Shown in pieces: positions 12,601 to 27,600 of a stretch of 64,000 bases of DNA (the first letter of the stretch is position 1; each line of letters starts with the position of its first letter). The stretch lies in contig CP060294.1 in assembly GCA_014302835.1 (NCBI GenBank), forward strand, positions 2,170,001-2,234,000. Direction: 5' to 3'. The DNA comes from Pedobacter sp. PAMC26386 (GTDB lineage: Bacteria; Bacteroidota; Bacteroidia; Sphingobacteriales; Sphingobacteriaceae). The notes beneath the pieces are model-generated. The model searched no databases, was not told the DNA's origin, and saw only the letters and a program-made list of their open reading frames with translations. Both the position numbers and the translations under genes were made by a program.

Positions 12601-15600
12601 TTCGTGCCCATTCAATATCCGGCTGAATTACTTTAAGCCCGCCTGAAGGTAATGAACCCACACACTTACTGCTGCTAATCATGACAGTTGAAGCTGTATC
12701 TTCCAGCATGAAACGAATTCTGTCTTGCGGATAATCAGGGTCTATCGGCACATAGGCTGCTCCTGCTTTCAGAATCGCCATTATACTGATTACCATTTCC
12801 GGAGATCTTTCCAGACACAATGGAACCAGGGTTTCTGTTCCAACTCCCTGGTCAAGCAGATAATTTGCCAGACGGCCCGCCTGCTCATCCAGTTCCTGAT
12901 AAGTCATAGTGACCTGATCGGTGATGAATGCCGGAGCATGCGGTGTACGCGCTACCTGTGCATTGAACTGATCTATAATTGTATTTGCTTCAGGAAAAAC
13001 TGAGGCAGTGGCATTGAATGTATGAATCAATTGCTGTTTTTCAGGAACAGAAAGTATTTCGATGTCTCTCAGTAACAGATTATCCGCACTGGTCATCCCC
13101 AATATCGTCTGTTCAAAATGCCCGGCAATTGCCCCCATATACCCATCAGAAATCAATGTAGTATTATAACTAAAATACACAGTGATTTCTTCTGCAACCA
13201 TAACGGCTACACCAAGCGGATAATTTGTATGCTCTTCTTTTCTTACATTATCCACCTGTAAACTAAGCGAAGGTGAAGTAATCGGATTACTTGGATAATT
13301 TTCATAAACCAGCAAACTATCAAAAAGGTCTCCCGGAATACCTGCCCAGCGTTGAATCTCATTCAATGCGATATGCTGATATTCACGACTTTCCAGTTGC
13401 TCTCCCTGTATAGCCTGTAACCACAAGCTAACCAATTGTGATTCATCTATATGTGTACAGAATGGTAATGTATTAATATACATCCCCACCGCACGTTCTA
13501 CACCCGGCAAATTATCAGGCCTTCCTGACACAGTTACCCCATAGGTTACTTCTGTACGGCCGGTATACCTGTATAACAGGTATGCCCAGACACCTTGTAC
13601 CAAGGTATTCATTGTAATACGGTGACGTTGCGCATATCTTGATAACCGGGAAGTAGTTTCAGCATCCAGCACCAAATGATGTGTACTGTATTCACCTATT
13701 CCTTTATTCCGATCTGTAGCTGCACTGATAAACGGCAGTAAGGTTCCTTCACTAACCTTAGCCAGATAATTGCGCCAGTAATCTTCACCTTTATCGGCAT
13801 CACGGTTTTCGATATAGCGGATATAATCTTCATAACGGTCTGTTGCTGGCAATGGCAATTGTTTACCAGCCGAAAGTAATTCATAGGATTTCAACAATTC
13901 TCCCATCAATACTGGCATAGACCATCCATCCACTAAAATGTGATGATAGGTCCAGCAAAGGTGATATTTAGTATTGCTCAGCTTCATCAGATAGATACGC
14001 ATCAACGGAGCCTTAGCAAAGTCAAATCCTTGTTCCAGATCTGCTTTTTCATAGGCACTGATAGCTTGTTTCTGTTCCGCCATGGTTTTATCACTATAAT
14101 CAACCATGGTTACCGGCATTTCAACTTCCTTATAAACACATTGTACAGGGATAGCAAAAACATTGGCGTAGAAACCACTTCTGAGCACGCTATGTTGTTT
14201 CAGCAGGTAATTCCAGCTACTTATAAAAGCTTCAGTATCCAAATCTGTTAATTCTCCGGAAAATTGTTCTACATAAGATGAGCTGGTCTGCGCATCAAAT
14301 ATCCCATGGAACAGCATTCCTTCTTGTAAACCACTCAACCTATACACGCTTTCTATTTGTTCTCTACGAGGTTTACCTTCGAAGTTTTCATCCAGAAACT
14401 GGTCTAATTCTTCCATACTCACCGTTCCTGCTAATCCGAAATCAGCAGGGGTATAATTACTTGCGTTCTGCTGTACTACACAATGTTTAATCAGTGATTC
14501 CAGGTTTTTAAGATAAACCGCAGCCATTTCTTCTACGCTTTCTCTATTGAAATGTTTGTTGCTGTAACTCCAGTAAAGCGTTAATTTATCATCCTGAATA
14601 ATCCCAGCAATTGAAAGCGGTTGAGAAACAGGAGTCTGACTGCCCATTCCTGAACCAAATGATTCCCATTTCGGGTGCGCAAACTTACCTGTACCAGTGC
14701 CTGCACCAGCTTGCCCCAGGTAGTTGAACTGCACATCCCAGGGTTCATTAGCCTGCAAAACAGTATTCTGATTGATATATTTCAGTACACCATAACCCAA
14801 TCCCTTATCAGGTATTTGTCTTAGTGTTTCTTTCACTTGTTTAATTAGCTGACCATAATCGTTTCTGATTTCCAGTAATACCGGGTAGACCGTAGTAAAC
14901 CAACCTACCGTACGGCTAGTATCGATATCTTCAGTAATTTCTTCACGGCCATGCCCCTCCAGTCCGATAGAAACCCTTGAAGTCTTGTTCCAATCAGATA
15001 AAGTAAGCGCTAGAGCACTTAACAATATATCATTGATTTCTGTATGGTAAACTGAAGAAACCTCATGGAGTAGTTTCCAAGTAGCTAAACCATCCAACTG
15101 AACCATTGCCGTATCCATATCCACATTACTGATCAATCCATTAGGGTTATGATCAGTCCTTAAAGGCACGTAAGCCCCAGAAACTTGTTCCCAATAATCC
15201 TGTTGACGTTGTAAACCACGGCTATCGCCATAATTTGCCAAAGCCTGGTACCATTGACGGTAAGAACTTGTTTTAGCACCCAATACCGCAATAGCTGGCT
15301 GTCCCGGATTCCGCAGCAACAATTCAAGATCATCCGAAAGGATACGCCATGAAACCCCATCTACCGCAAGGTGATGGATAATAAAGAGTAGTTGATGTTC
15401 TGCTAATGGTGAAAGGAATAAGACTGCACGGAATAAAATACCTTTTTCCAGATCAAGACTTTCCTCGTAATGAGCTGTGTGCTGAGCGAGCTCCAAACTG
15501 AATTGTTCTAGGTTATTATTTTGCAGGTCAACAATTTCAAGTACCGCAGCCTGAACAGTATAAACCTGCTCCCACCCCACCAGTGTCTGCTGATAACCAA

Positions 15601-18600
15601 AACGAATCGCATCATGGTAAACAGCAAGCTCAGAGATTGCACCCGATAACACCTCCATAGCAATCTCTTTATTTACCGCATACGTCATATGATGGTTATA
15701 GAATGACTTGACAGGATTAACACCATTCAGAAATTTCTGCTGGATAGGCAGTAACCCGCTATTCCCTGAAAGTGTTCCCTGTTCTGCATTTATTTTATTA
15801 CTCTCCTGAACAGCTAGTTGCGCCGATAAACGAGCAACGGTCTGACAAGTAAATATATCTTTAGGTGACAACACGTAACCGCTTCTTCTGCTTCTGCTTA
15901 CTACCTGAATGGTAATAATTGAATCTCCCCCCAGTTCAAAGAAGTTATCGTGTACACCTATTTTGTCTAAACGTAAGACCTCTTGCCAGATCGCAATCAT
16001 TGCATTTTCTGTTTCATTACGAGGTGCTACATAATCATTGATTAGTAATGAATTGATATCGGGCTCTGGTAAAGCACGTTTATCCACTTTTCCATTTGCA
16101 GTAAGCGGAAGTTTTTCCAGTTCTACAAAAAGCAATGGAATCATATAATCCGGCAACCTGTTTTTCAGGTAAGCAATGATGCCATCTTTGTTAAAATCAC
16201 CTTTAGGGACAATATAACCTACCAAACGTTTATTACCCGCTTCATCAGGTCTTGCCAACACAACTGCCTGATGAACATATTCGATACATCCGGTCAGCGC
16301 ACTTTCTATTTCTCCCAATTCAACGCGATAACCTCTGATTTTAACCTGATCATCACCACGGCCGATAAACAGTATATTACCATCAGCCAAATATTTAACG
16401 GTATCACCTGTCCGATAAAAACGGATACCACTAGTCTCAGAAAATGGGTCGCTGATGAATTTCTCCGCGGATAATTCTGCATTGTTCAAATACCCCGAAG
16501 CCACACCATCTCCTCCGATGAGTAATTCTCCCGGCACTCCTACCGGACATAATTGTCCGTTTACACTCACTACATATACTTTTGTATTAGAGAATGGTTT
16601 ACCCACTGGAATGTTTTCCTGATAAGGATAACCATCTTTCACTACATGCAGTAATTTACCAATAGTTGTTTCTGTAGGCCCGTAATGATTAACGATGGTA
16701 CAATTACCTCCAAAGGCTCGGATTTTCAGAACAAGTTCTGATGAAAGTGCCTCTCCTCCAAAAATGAGCAGTTTTTCTGGCAACAGTAAATAATCAGGCA
16801 TGGAAAGTGCTTTCCAGTGTGATGGAACAATTTTGATACAGTCGATCGGGTGTTCAGCAAGGTAGGTTCTGAGCTGATACGGATCGGTAATCGCAGCTTT
16901 AGAGAAAACATGTAATGCACCACCATTCAGGAATGCGGTAAACAATACTGTATTTCCAAGATCCGTTGCGATACTGGACATCAGACCAAAAGAACAGCAT
17001 TCTGTTATGGGAAGTGCATCCTGTAAACCGGCTAAATAATCATTAAGGTTGCGGTGCGTAAGGATAACTCCTTTTGATTTACCAGTACTACCCGAAGTAT
17101 AGATGACATAAACTGGACTGGAAGCATCAACCAGAGTCTCCACCGGAGTAACCGGGTATTCTGCCAGGATAACAGTATCCATTGTAATGACCTCAGCATT
17201 GCTTTCCGCTAATAAATGCAGACTACTACTGCTGCTCACTATAACGGTTGCAGCGGTATCAGCCAGCATATGGTTAATTCTATCCTGAGGGAAATCAGGA
17301 TCAACAGGAACATAAGCTGCACCTGCTTTTAAGATTCCGATGAGACCGGTAATCATATCCAGCGAACGTTCAATACATAAAGGCACAAATGTACCCGCTC
17401 CTACACCCTTACTTTGAAGCACATGTGCCAGCTGATTACTACGCTCATCGAGTTCCTGATAAGAAAGAGAATCATTTTCATATACAAGTGCTGTGGCCAA
17501 AGGGGTACGAATAACCTGCGCAGCAAATAAGCTGACAAAAGTTTCTTCCTTAGCATAAGGCACCGTCTTGTTATTAAATAAGTTAAGTTCATCACGTTCA
17601 GTGTCAGTCAGCAGCACAAGGTCTCCAGCTGTAGTTATAGCTGAGGTTGACAGCTGCAATAGTACCTGGTTAAAATGTCCCGAAATCCTATCCACCTGTT
17701 TTTTGTCCAGTAAGCCAGTATTATATTCAAAGCGAATATTGATTTCTGCTCCGGCCATAATGACCAGCCATAAAGGATAATTAGTTTGTGAAGTTATTGA
17801 GGCATCCTCCAGCTGCAATTTCCATTGGCGGGCAGCCAGAACTTCACTGACTGGATAATTTTCAAAAACCAATAAGGTATCGAACAATTCTCCCTCAGCA
17901 GCAACCCAGCGTTTCACCTCGTTCAATGGTGTGTATTGATATTCGCGGTTATTCAGCTGAGCTGCCTGTAAGGACTGCAACCAATCTGAAAGAGGCGATT
18001 CAGTTATTCTTGCAGCTAATAAAAGTGTATTGATGTACATACCTACGGCATGCTCTATTCCTGGTAATACTTCTGGCCTGCCTGATACGGTTACTCCATA
18101 AGTAACTTCACTCCGGCCAGTATAATGGGATAGCAAATATGCCCATACCCCTTGCATTAAGGTGTTTAAAGTAATATGATTACGCTGTGCATATGTGGCT
18201 AACAAAGCGGTTGTTTCAGCATTTACAGCTAGCTCTTTCAGGCTGTAAACTCCGATTCCTTTGGTACGGTCGGCTGTGGTATTCACAAAGGGAAGCAAAC
18301 TTCCTTCCGTAACATGCTCCAGGTAATTTTTCCAGTGCATTTCTGCCTTCCCGTTATCGTCCTGCTGGATATAACGGATATAATCTTCGTAGCGATCTTC
18401 AGTAAGTGCAGGACTTGCCATGCCAGTAGCAAGCTCCTCATATACCTCCAGTAATTCTTGTAGCAGAATTGGCACTGACCATCCATCCAGTAAAATATGG
18501 TGAAAAGTCCAGAGTAAATGTGTGCGGTTATCCTCTAGTTTTGACAGACAAACACGCATCAGCGGAGCTGTTGTAAAATCAAAACCGGCCAGACGGTCAG

Positions 18601-21600
18601 CAGTCGAATATTCCTGAATAGCCGTTTCCTGTGCCAAAACATCCATATTTCGATAATCAAAAACAGTTAGTGGCATTTCTACCAGTTTGTAGACACACTG
18701 AACAGGGATGTTAAAGGCATCAGCGTAGAAAGCACTACGCAGAATTGTATGTCTTTGCATTACCCAGTCCCAGCTCTTCATGAAAATTGCTTCATCAACA
18801 CTGTTCAGTACGGAGATAAACTGCTCCACATAATTACCTGCTTCGCCATCATAAAGACCATGGAATAACATGCCGGATTGCAAACCGCTTAATGGATAGA
18901 TTCGCTCTATCTGGCTTCTGCGCAGTTTTTGAAGATAGGTTTCATCCAAAAACTTGTCCAGTTCCTGATAAGTAACTGCGCTGCCCAACCCATAATCTGA
19001 AGGAGTATATAACGTCACAACCTGTGCTGCACAATGGTCAATAAGCACCTGCAAATGAACCAAATAACGCGCACCTATTTTCTGTATTCCTGCCGCAGTA
19101 AAGTGTTTCAAACTATAGCCCAGATCGAGAACCAACTCTCCATTACGGACCGAACTATTGATAGCCAGTTTATCGCGGAAAATAAAATCATCTCCTACAG
19201 AAGCACCTGTATCTTCTTTAGCAGCAGACAAATGTCCATTTCCACCTGCAGCATTATCCCATTGCCCAAGATAATTAAAGACCACATCCCATGGAGCTTT
19301 ACTTTGCAGGAAAGGAGCTTTGTTAATATACTTAAGTACACCATATCCAATACCTTTTGCTGGTATCTGGCGCAATTGTTCTTTAATATTTTTAAGTACA
19401 TCAGCCGGTTCTTTTTCTGCACCGATCTCAAGTAACACCGGATAAAGCGAAGTAAACCAGCCAACTGTATGACTTATATCACTATCAGTGTCTATATCTT
19501 CACGACCATGTCCTTCAAGTCCGATAGATACATGGCCATTTTCATTCCACTCAGTTAAAGTAAGTGCAAGTGCACTTAACAGGATGTCGTTGATTTCGGT
19601 ATGGTATGCTCTAGGAGCTTCCTGTAGTAAACGCAGTGTTTGTTTTGCATCCAGCGTAATCACATAGTTTGCAGTGTCCGCATTGCGAATTTCACCCTCC
19701 TCATTTTTCTCTGTTTTTAATGGAATATACTGTTGTGCAGCTGTTTTCCAGTAAGACTCCTGAGCTAATAAACTACGGCTATTGCTATAGACCATAAGTG
19801 ATTCATACCACTGTCTGTAAGAATGACTTTTGGCAATACTTAATGCCTGTTGTGGTCTTTGAAGTACTAAAGTCAGATCTTCCAGCAGAATACGCCACGA
19901 CACACCATCTACTGCAAGATGATGAACTACAATCAGCAAACGGTTAAAGGACTCATTTTCAGGAGTCAGCATCAGAACCGCGCGAATCAGTATACCCTCC
20001 TCAATATTCAAACTGTGCTGCGCAAGGTTACTTTCAGTTGTGATCACAGCAGCCAGTAAATCAGCAGGTGTTTGTGTTAAATCTGTGATTTTCAGTTCTC
20101 CTGTATAATTACCATAATGTTGTTCCCAGCCATTTTCGGTATGCTGATAAACAAAACGCAATGCATCATGGTATTGCACCAATTGTTTAATTGCACCAGA
20201 AAGTAATGAAGAATCTGTGTCCTTACCTATGTTTAATAAGATCTGCTGATTGAAATGAGAAGTTACTGTTCCGCCATCATCAAAGAACCAGGCTTGTATA
20301 GGTAAAAGCCCACTCATCCCGGTCAATAAACCTTCTTCTCCTGCTGTAAGCTGAGCTTGAATTGTTTGTAGCAATGCTGCTAAACGCGCAATAGTCTGGT
20401 GTACAAATAAGTCTTTTGGCTGGAATTCCAGACCTACTCTTTTAGCACGGCTAACAGCCTGAATGGTGATGATAGAATCACCACCTAATTCAAAGAAATT
20501 ATCATGGATACCAACTTGTTCTACACGCAGCAAATCCTGCCAGATTTCTACTAGTATTTGCTCCGTGGCACTTCGTGGCGCTTCATAATTAATACGCAGC
20601 AAAGTATTGATATCCGCTTCTGGAAGCATTTTCTTATCCACCTTACCATTGCTGGTCATTGGCAGTTTGTCCAACGAAACCCATAATGCAGGAATCATAT
20701 AATCAGGCAACTTGTCTTTCAGGAAGTTGATGATATTTTCTTTTTCAAAAACCTGCTCTGGCACAATGTAACCTACCAACTGTTTATTGCCCCTACCGTC
20801 TGTTTTAGCCAGTACGATTGCCTGTTTTACAGCCAAATTTTTCTGGAGTACATTTTCTATCTCCCCTAATTCTATACGGTAACCACGTATTTTAACCTGA
20901 TCATCTATACGGCCAAGGTATTCGATATTTCCATCTGGTAACCATCTGGCAAGATCCCCACTGCGGTACATCCTTGTTCCATGATTAAAAGGATTAGCTA
21001 CAAATTTCTCTGCAGTGAGCGATTCCTGGTTCAAATAACCCCTAGCCACACCAATACCGCTAATACATAGCTCTCCTGGTACACCTATAGGGCTCAATTT
21101 ATTCGCCGCGTTCACGATGTACAACTGCGTATTGCTTACAGGGATACCTATTGGAGGAGCAGTTTCTCCATCTGCAGGCGTAAGTACATAACTTGTAGTC
21201 ACGACGCTATTTTCCGTAGGCCCATAATTGTTAACCACCCGGAAGCCTAGCCCATCAAGTTTGACCGCGGCCAGTTTATCTCCACCTGCAAGCAGATATT
21301 TTAAAGCTAACGGACGATTTCGGCTTGCTACTATAAATTCAGGGATCAATATGGTAGACAGGAAACTATGTGTAATACCTTCCTGAAGATAATAGTCTGC
21401 AAGACCTAATGGCGACAACCTTTGTTCATCGTCTATAATATGTAAAGCAGCCCCTGCATTGAGTGCCGGCCAGATTTCCCAACCAAAAGCATCAAAACCA
21501 ATACCAGCTGCCGCAGTAGTTTTACTTTCACTATTCAGCTGATAACGTTCCAAATGCCAGCTAACCAGATTGGAAAGCCCGGCATGGGTAATCTGTACGC

Positions 21601-24600
21601 CTTTAGGTTGACCTGTAGAACCAGAAGTATAAATCACATACACCAGATCCGTTAAGTTAACAGGAATAACCGGTGCTATGGACGAATAAGTTTCCAATTG
21701 CAGATTTTCAGGGTTAACCAGCTCCAAGTCAGGTATTGTCGGCAAACCAGCAAATACTTTTTCGTTAGCAATCAGTAAACCCGCACCTATATCTGTTAAC
21801 ATATACTGAATACGATCAACCGGATAACCCGGGTCAATCGGAACATAAACCCCTCCTGCTTTTGCAATAGCGAGTAAAGAGATCACAATACTAACTGACC
21901 TTTCCTGACATACAGGAACCAAAGTACCTATCGTCACCCCTTGTTCTACCAGGTAATGCGCAAAACGTGACGATTGCTCGTCCAATTGACGATAGCTCAT
22001 TGAATCTGCTCCCACAATAATAGCCGGTCGGTCGGTATGCAGCGCTACCTGTTCAGTAAATCTGGTAACAACAGTTTCAACAGGTAATGGTGAAATACTT
22101 GTTGCATTGAAATCATTTAGTAATTGTCCTTCCTCCTGCTTAGTCAACAGATTGATATCGCCGAAATTCAGCTTTCCAGAAGAGACCACCTGGTTCAGTA
22201 CCTGTTTAAAATGACCAGCAATTAGTTTTACATAGTAACCTTCTAATAATTCATTGTAACTAAAATGGATGTCTATTTCCTTTCCAGCCATCACAATGAT
22301 ACTCAGCGGATAGTTGGTATGCTGTTCACCAACATTCAGCTTATCAATCTGCAAACTCCATGGCTGTGCCTCTAAGGCCTGGCTCACCGGGTAATTTTCA
22401 AATACCATTAAAGTATCAAACAGATTTCCGGTTATACCGGATAACCGCTGTATCTCACTCAGACTGGTATATTGAAAAGCTCTGCTTTCCAGTTGTTCTT
22501 CTTGTATTTTTTGTAATCCTGTTGCGATATCCTGCGATAAATCTACCTGACCATGAAGCGGTAAAGTATTGATATACATACCTATTGCACTTTCCACACC
22601 TGGCAAATCTTCCGGACGACCAGATACAACGATACCAAAAGCCACATCTTTTCTACCGGTATAACTGTATAACAGATAAGACCACACCCCTTGCATCAGG
22701 GTATTAATAGTGACACGATTTTGCTGTGCATAACGTGTTAAACGTATTGTAAATTCAGTATCCAGCTGAAATATTTCTTCACTATAGCTGTGATGGCCTT
22801 TTGAGCGGTCTGATAAGTTATCAATGAAAGGCAGCAAGGTCGCTTCTTCTAGCCCACTGAGGTAGTTACGCCAGTAAGAAATGGCCTCTTCTTTATCCTG
22901 ACGCTCTATATAACGGATATAATCTTCATAACGGTCTTGTATAATAACTGGTAATTCTTTTTTGCTGACCAAGTATTCATAGTTAGTCAGCAACTCTTCC
23001 ATCAACACTGGCATAGACCAGCCATCCAATAAAATATGATGGTGGGTTAAACAAAACTGATAACAATTCTCTCCAAGCTGTATCAGACAGAGACGCATTA
23101 GCGGAGCTGATGTAAAATCAAAACCAGTTAAAAGATCTGCTTGTTTATAATCCTGAATAGCCTGTTCCTGTTCCCTAGCACTTAAATGTTGTAGATTCAG
23201 TGAATGCACAGGTATTTGTGCCTCTTTGTAAACACACTGCACAGGTACCTGGAATACATTATAATAAAATGCACTGCGCAAAATGCTGTGTTGTTTCAAC
23301 AGATGCTGCCAGCTATCTATGAAAGCAAGAATATCTGCATCATTAAGTTCGCCAGTAAATTGCTGAATATAGGCTCCTGCCTGCTGGTCATAAAGACTAT
23401 GGAACAGCATACCTTCCTGTAAACCACTCAAACGTGAAATACTTTCCAATTGCAGTTTCCTTTGTTTGCCATTGTAATCATCATCCAGAAACTGATCCAG
23501 TTCGTTATAGCTGATTACTTCACCCAATCCATAATCAGAGGGGGTAAATGAAGCTGTTCCCTTGGCCACACAATGTTTGATAATAGTATCCAGGTGCAGC
23601 AGATAATCTGCTGCCAGCTGATGAATCGTTGCAGCATCAAAATGACGGCTGCTATAGCTCCAGTATAAAACCAGTTCCTCCTCAATGATCATACTGTTCA
23701 CAGCCAGTTTTCCTTCTACCGGAAAATCATTTCCTGCCGATGATCCAAATAATTCCCATTGCGGTAAAGTAGACAATCCTTCTGCGGTAGCATGACCTGA
23801 TTGTCCAAGATAATTGAATATGACTTCCCATGAATCTTTTCCTTGCAAGGACTCCGTTTTATTGATATATTTCAGTAAACCGTAACCAATTCCTTTGTCG
23901 GGCACCTGTCTTAATTGTTCTTTGATGTTTTTTAGCTGCTGTCCTTTACCTGCTCCGGTTTCTACTGTGAGCAAAACAGGGTACATACTGGTCAGCCAGC
24001 CAATGGTACGACTGGTATCTACATCTGCTGATAAATCTTCGCGGCCATGTCCTTCCATTCCCACCAATACCTTATTGTTCTTATTGTGGGCCGAAAGTGT
24101 CAATGCTAGCGCATTAAGCAGGATATCATTAATTTCTGTATGGTAAGCTTTAGATACATCCTTCAATAAATGTGAGGTTGAACTATTTCCTAGTTTTACA
24201 GTATGATTTTGTATGTCAGCCATGCGTAGGCCATCATCAAAAATATAGTCTGTGCGAAGCGGTACCGATTCTTGCCTGGTTTTTTTCCAGTAATCTTCCT
24301 GATTCAGCAAATTCATACGTTTACCATAGGCGGCAAGTGTAGTATACCATTGACGGGTAGAACTTGTTTTATCACCTAATACAGTTAAAACAGATTGATC
24401 TTCCTGTTGCAGCAGCAATTCAAGATCATCTGTAAGGATACGCCATGATACACCATCTACCGCAAGATGATGAATGACCAGCAATAGCTGATTGGATGAC
24501 TCATGAGCAGGAGCAATTAATAAAGCTGCCTGTAATAACTCTCCCTTATTTATAGAAACCTGAAGCTGTAAAAGATCCAGATTTGCCTCAATAGCTTTCG

Positions 24601-27600
24601 GCCATCCTGCTGCATTTTGCACATAATCAAACACCTGAATCAGCGGTTTATTATCGGTATACTTTTGCTGCCAGCCCTCTGCTGCTAAATTATAGGCAAA
24701 TCGAAGTGCATCATGATGATTAACCAATTTATCAAGGGCAATTTGTAACTGCTCGGTACTGATATTCTTAGCAATCTTCAAAACTAAATGCTGGTTATAA
24801 TGTGACCTGTCAGTGGTCTCTGTTTGAAGGAACCATTGTTGTATAGGTAATAATCCACTTTCACCTGTTAACACTCCCTGCTCAGCAATTAGCTTAATGT
24901 CTTGTTGTAACTCCATGAAAGCCGCCAAACGTGAGATGGTCTGACAAGTAAATAAGTCGCGGGGGTTTAATCCATATCCGGCGCGCCTTGCCCTACTGAC
25001 TACCTGGATGGTAATAATAGAATCCCCTCCCATTTCGAAGAAATTATCATGAACACCTACTTGTGTTAAGCCCAGCAAATCCTGCCAGATCACAGCAAGA
25101 GTTTGTTCCAGTCGATTTCCTGGAGCAATATATTCCTGAGTCGCCATCGCACTTGCATCAGGTTCAGGCAATACTTTTTTATCAATTTTACCATTGCCGG
25201 TTAACGGTAGTTTATCTAAAACTACCCACCATCCCGGAACCATATATTCTGGCAAGCGGGTTTTCAGGAATGCAATTAGATCCTCTTTGTCAAATTGTTC
25301 TTCATTGGCAGGAACAACATAACCGACTAAACGTTGATTACCCTGATCATCAGTTCTTGCCAATACTACCCCTTGTTGTACCTGGCTATTTTGTTCCAGT
25401 ACATTTTCTATTTCGCCAAGCTCAATGCGGTAACCCCGGATTTTGACCTGTTCGTCATTACGGCCAACATAAATCAGATTTCCATCTGGTAATAACCGGC
25501 AGATATCGCCTGTTTTATACATGCGTTCACCACTTAAAAATGGATCAGCAAGGAAACTCAGCGCAGTTTGCTCAGGGCGGTTCAGATAGCCTCTTGCAAC
25601 CTGAACACCAGCAATATATAATTCTCCGGCAACACCGGCTGCAACTGGACGCAGCTGAGCATCCAGCAGATAAGTACGGGTATTACCTAAACCACGTCCA
25701 ATTGGCACCCCATCTTGCTGTATTGTCACTGAAGACCCAGTATATTGAAATTCTAAAGCCGTTACTGTAGTTTCAGTAGGCCCGTATTCGTTATAAAAAG
25801 CAGCAAAAGGTTTCCACTTTTCGGCTAGTGAGGTACGACAGTATTCACCTCCGGATATCACACGTCTCAAACCACCATAATTGCCTGCATTAATCGTTTC
25901 AAGGAAACCTGGTGTAGCGTGAAGATGTGTAATCTGCTCCTGTAGTAATAGTTTTTCCAATGCAGACGGATCCAAACGGGTCGCTTCATCCAGTACCACT
26001 AAAGTTGCACCGTTAAACAATGCAAGGAAAATTTGTTCTACAGAGGCATCAAAATTATAGTTCGAGAACTGGAGAATCTTATCGGTCTGATCAATACCAA
26101 ACTTTGTTCCTTGGTAACTGATCAGGTTAACCACACTACGATGTTCTACAAGCACCCCTTTAGGTTGTCCTGTAGAACCAGAAGTATAAATTACATAAGC
26201 CAGGTCTGATGGATAATATTCCAGAATGGGTTCTGTTGAAGTACCAGCAGACAGTAATTTATTATCCAGTAATATGACTGGCAAATCAATAGCTGGTAAC
26301 AGTCCTGAACTTACACGGCTGCTCAGCACTAGTGGTGCTGCAATATCAGAAAGGATGAAAGCAGTTCGTTCTGCCGGATAATCAGGATGAACCGGCACGT
26401 AAGCCGCTCCTGCTTTTAGAATACCCAGGACACCCACAATCATTTCCAGAGACCGCTCTATAAATAACGGGATGAGTGCACCTCTTTTAATACTAAAGCC
26501 AATCAGTTTATGAGCCAGTTTATTGGAAAGTTCATCAAGCTCAGCATAAGTAAGTTGCTCGTTTTCAAAAACCACGGCAATTGCTGATGGAGATTGCAAT
26601 ACCTGTTCTGCAAAAAGACTAACTATGGTTTGATCCGCAGGATAATTGAATTTATGAGCATTTAAGCCTTCTATCAACCCAGTTCTTTCTTCGGCAGTCA
26701 AGATATTTATATCTTCAAGTTTTGGTGATTTTTGGGTAATGATGTGGAATAGCGCTGTTTCAAAATGTCCCGCTATCCTGCTTACATCTGCACCAGCCAA
26801 TAATTCCGTGTTATATTCAAAACGGATATTAACCTCCTCTGCTGCCATCACCGTAATACTAAGTGGATAATTGGTTTGTTCTTTTACATCTGCTCCGGAT
26901 AATTGTAATTTCCAGGATTGAGCTAATAAAACTTCATCTACGGGATAATTTTCAAATATCAAGATACTATCAAATAATTCGCCCGAAACTGAACTCTGAC
27001 GCTGAATTTCATTCAAAGCAGAGTACTGAAATTCGCGACTGCGCAATTGATCTGCCTGTAATTGTTGTAGCCATACTGATACCTCCTGAGCAGGTTCGAT
27101 CTGAGTGAACAATGGAAGGGTATTAATATACATACCTACTGCACGCTCTACCCCTGCCAGATCTTCGGGACGACCAGACACAGTTACCCCATAAACTACA
27201 TTGGCACGGCCGGTATAGTGATGTAATAAACATGCCCAAACACCCTGTACCAGTGTATTCAGGGTAATCCGGTTACGCTGAGTATAAGCAGTAAGACTTG
27301 CAGTAATTGCTTTACCAATCTGTATAGTCTCTATTTCAAACTTTCCGTGACCTTTTATTTGTTCCGTAGCTGTTCTAATAAATGGCAGTTTACTACCTTC
27401 CGTAAGCGGATTCAAGTAGTTAAACCAATATTCTTTTTCTACCTGTTTATTGCGGCCGCTGATATAACGGATATAGTTTTCGTAACGATCTTCTTCTGCA
27501 CTTAAAACTGACTGAGCATTGATCAGCGACTCATAAGTTTGTAAAAGTTCTTCTATTAATACAGGTAACGACCAGCCATCTAATAGGATGTGATGGAAAC

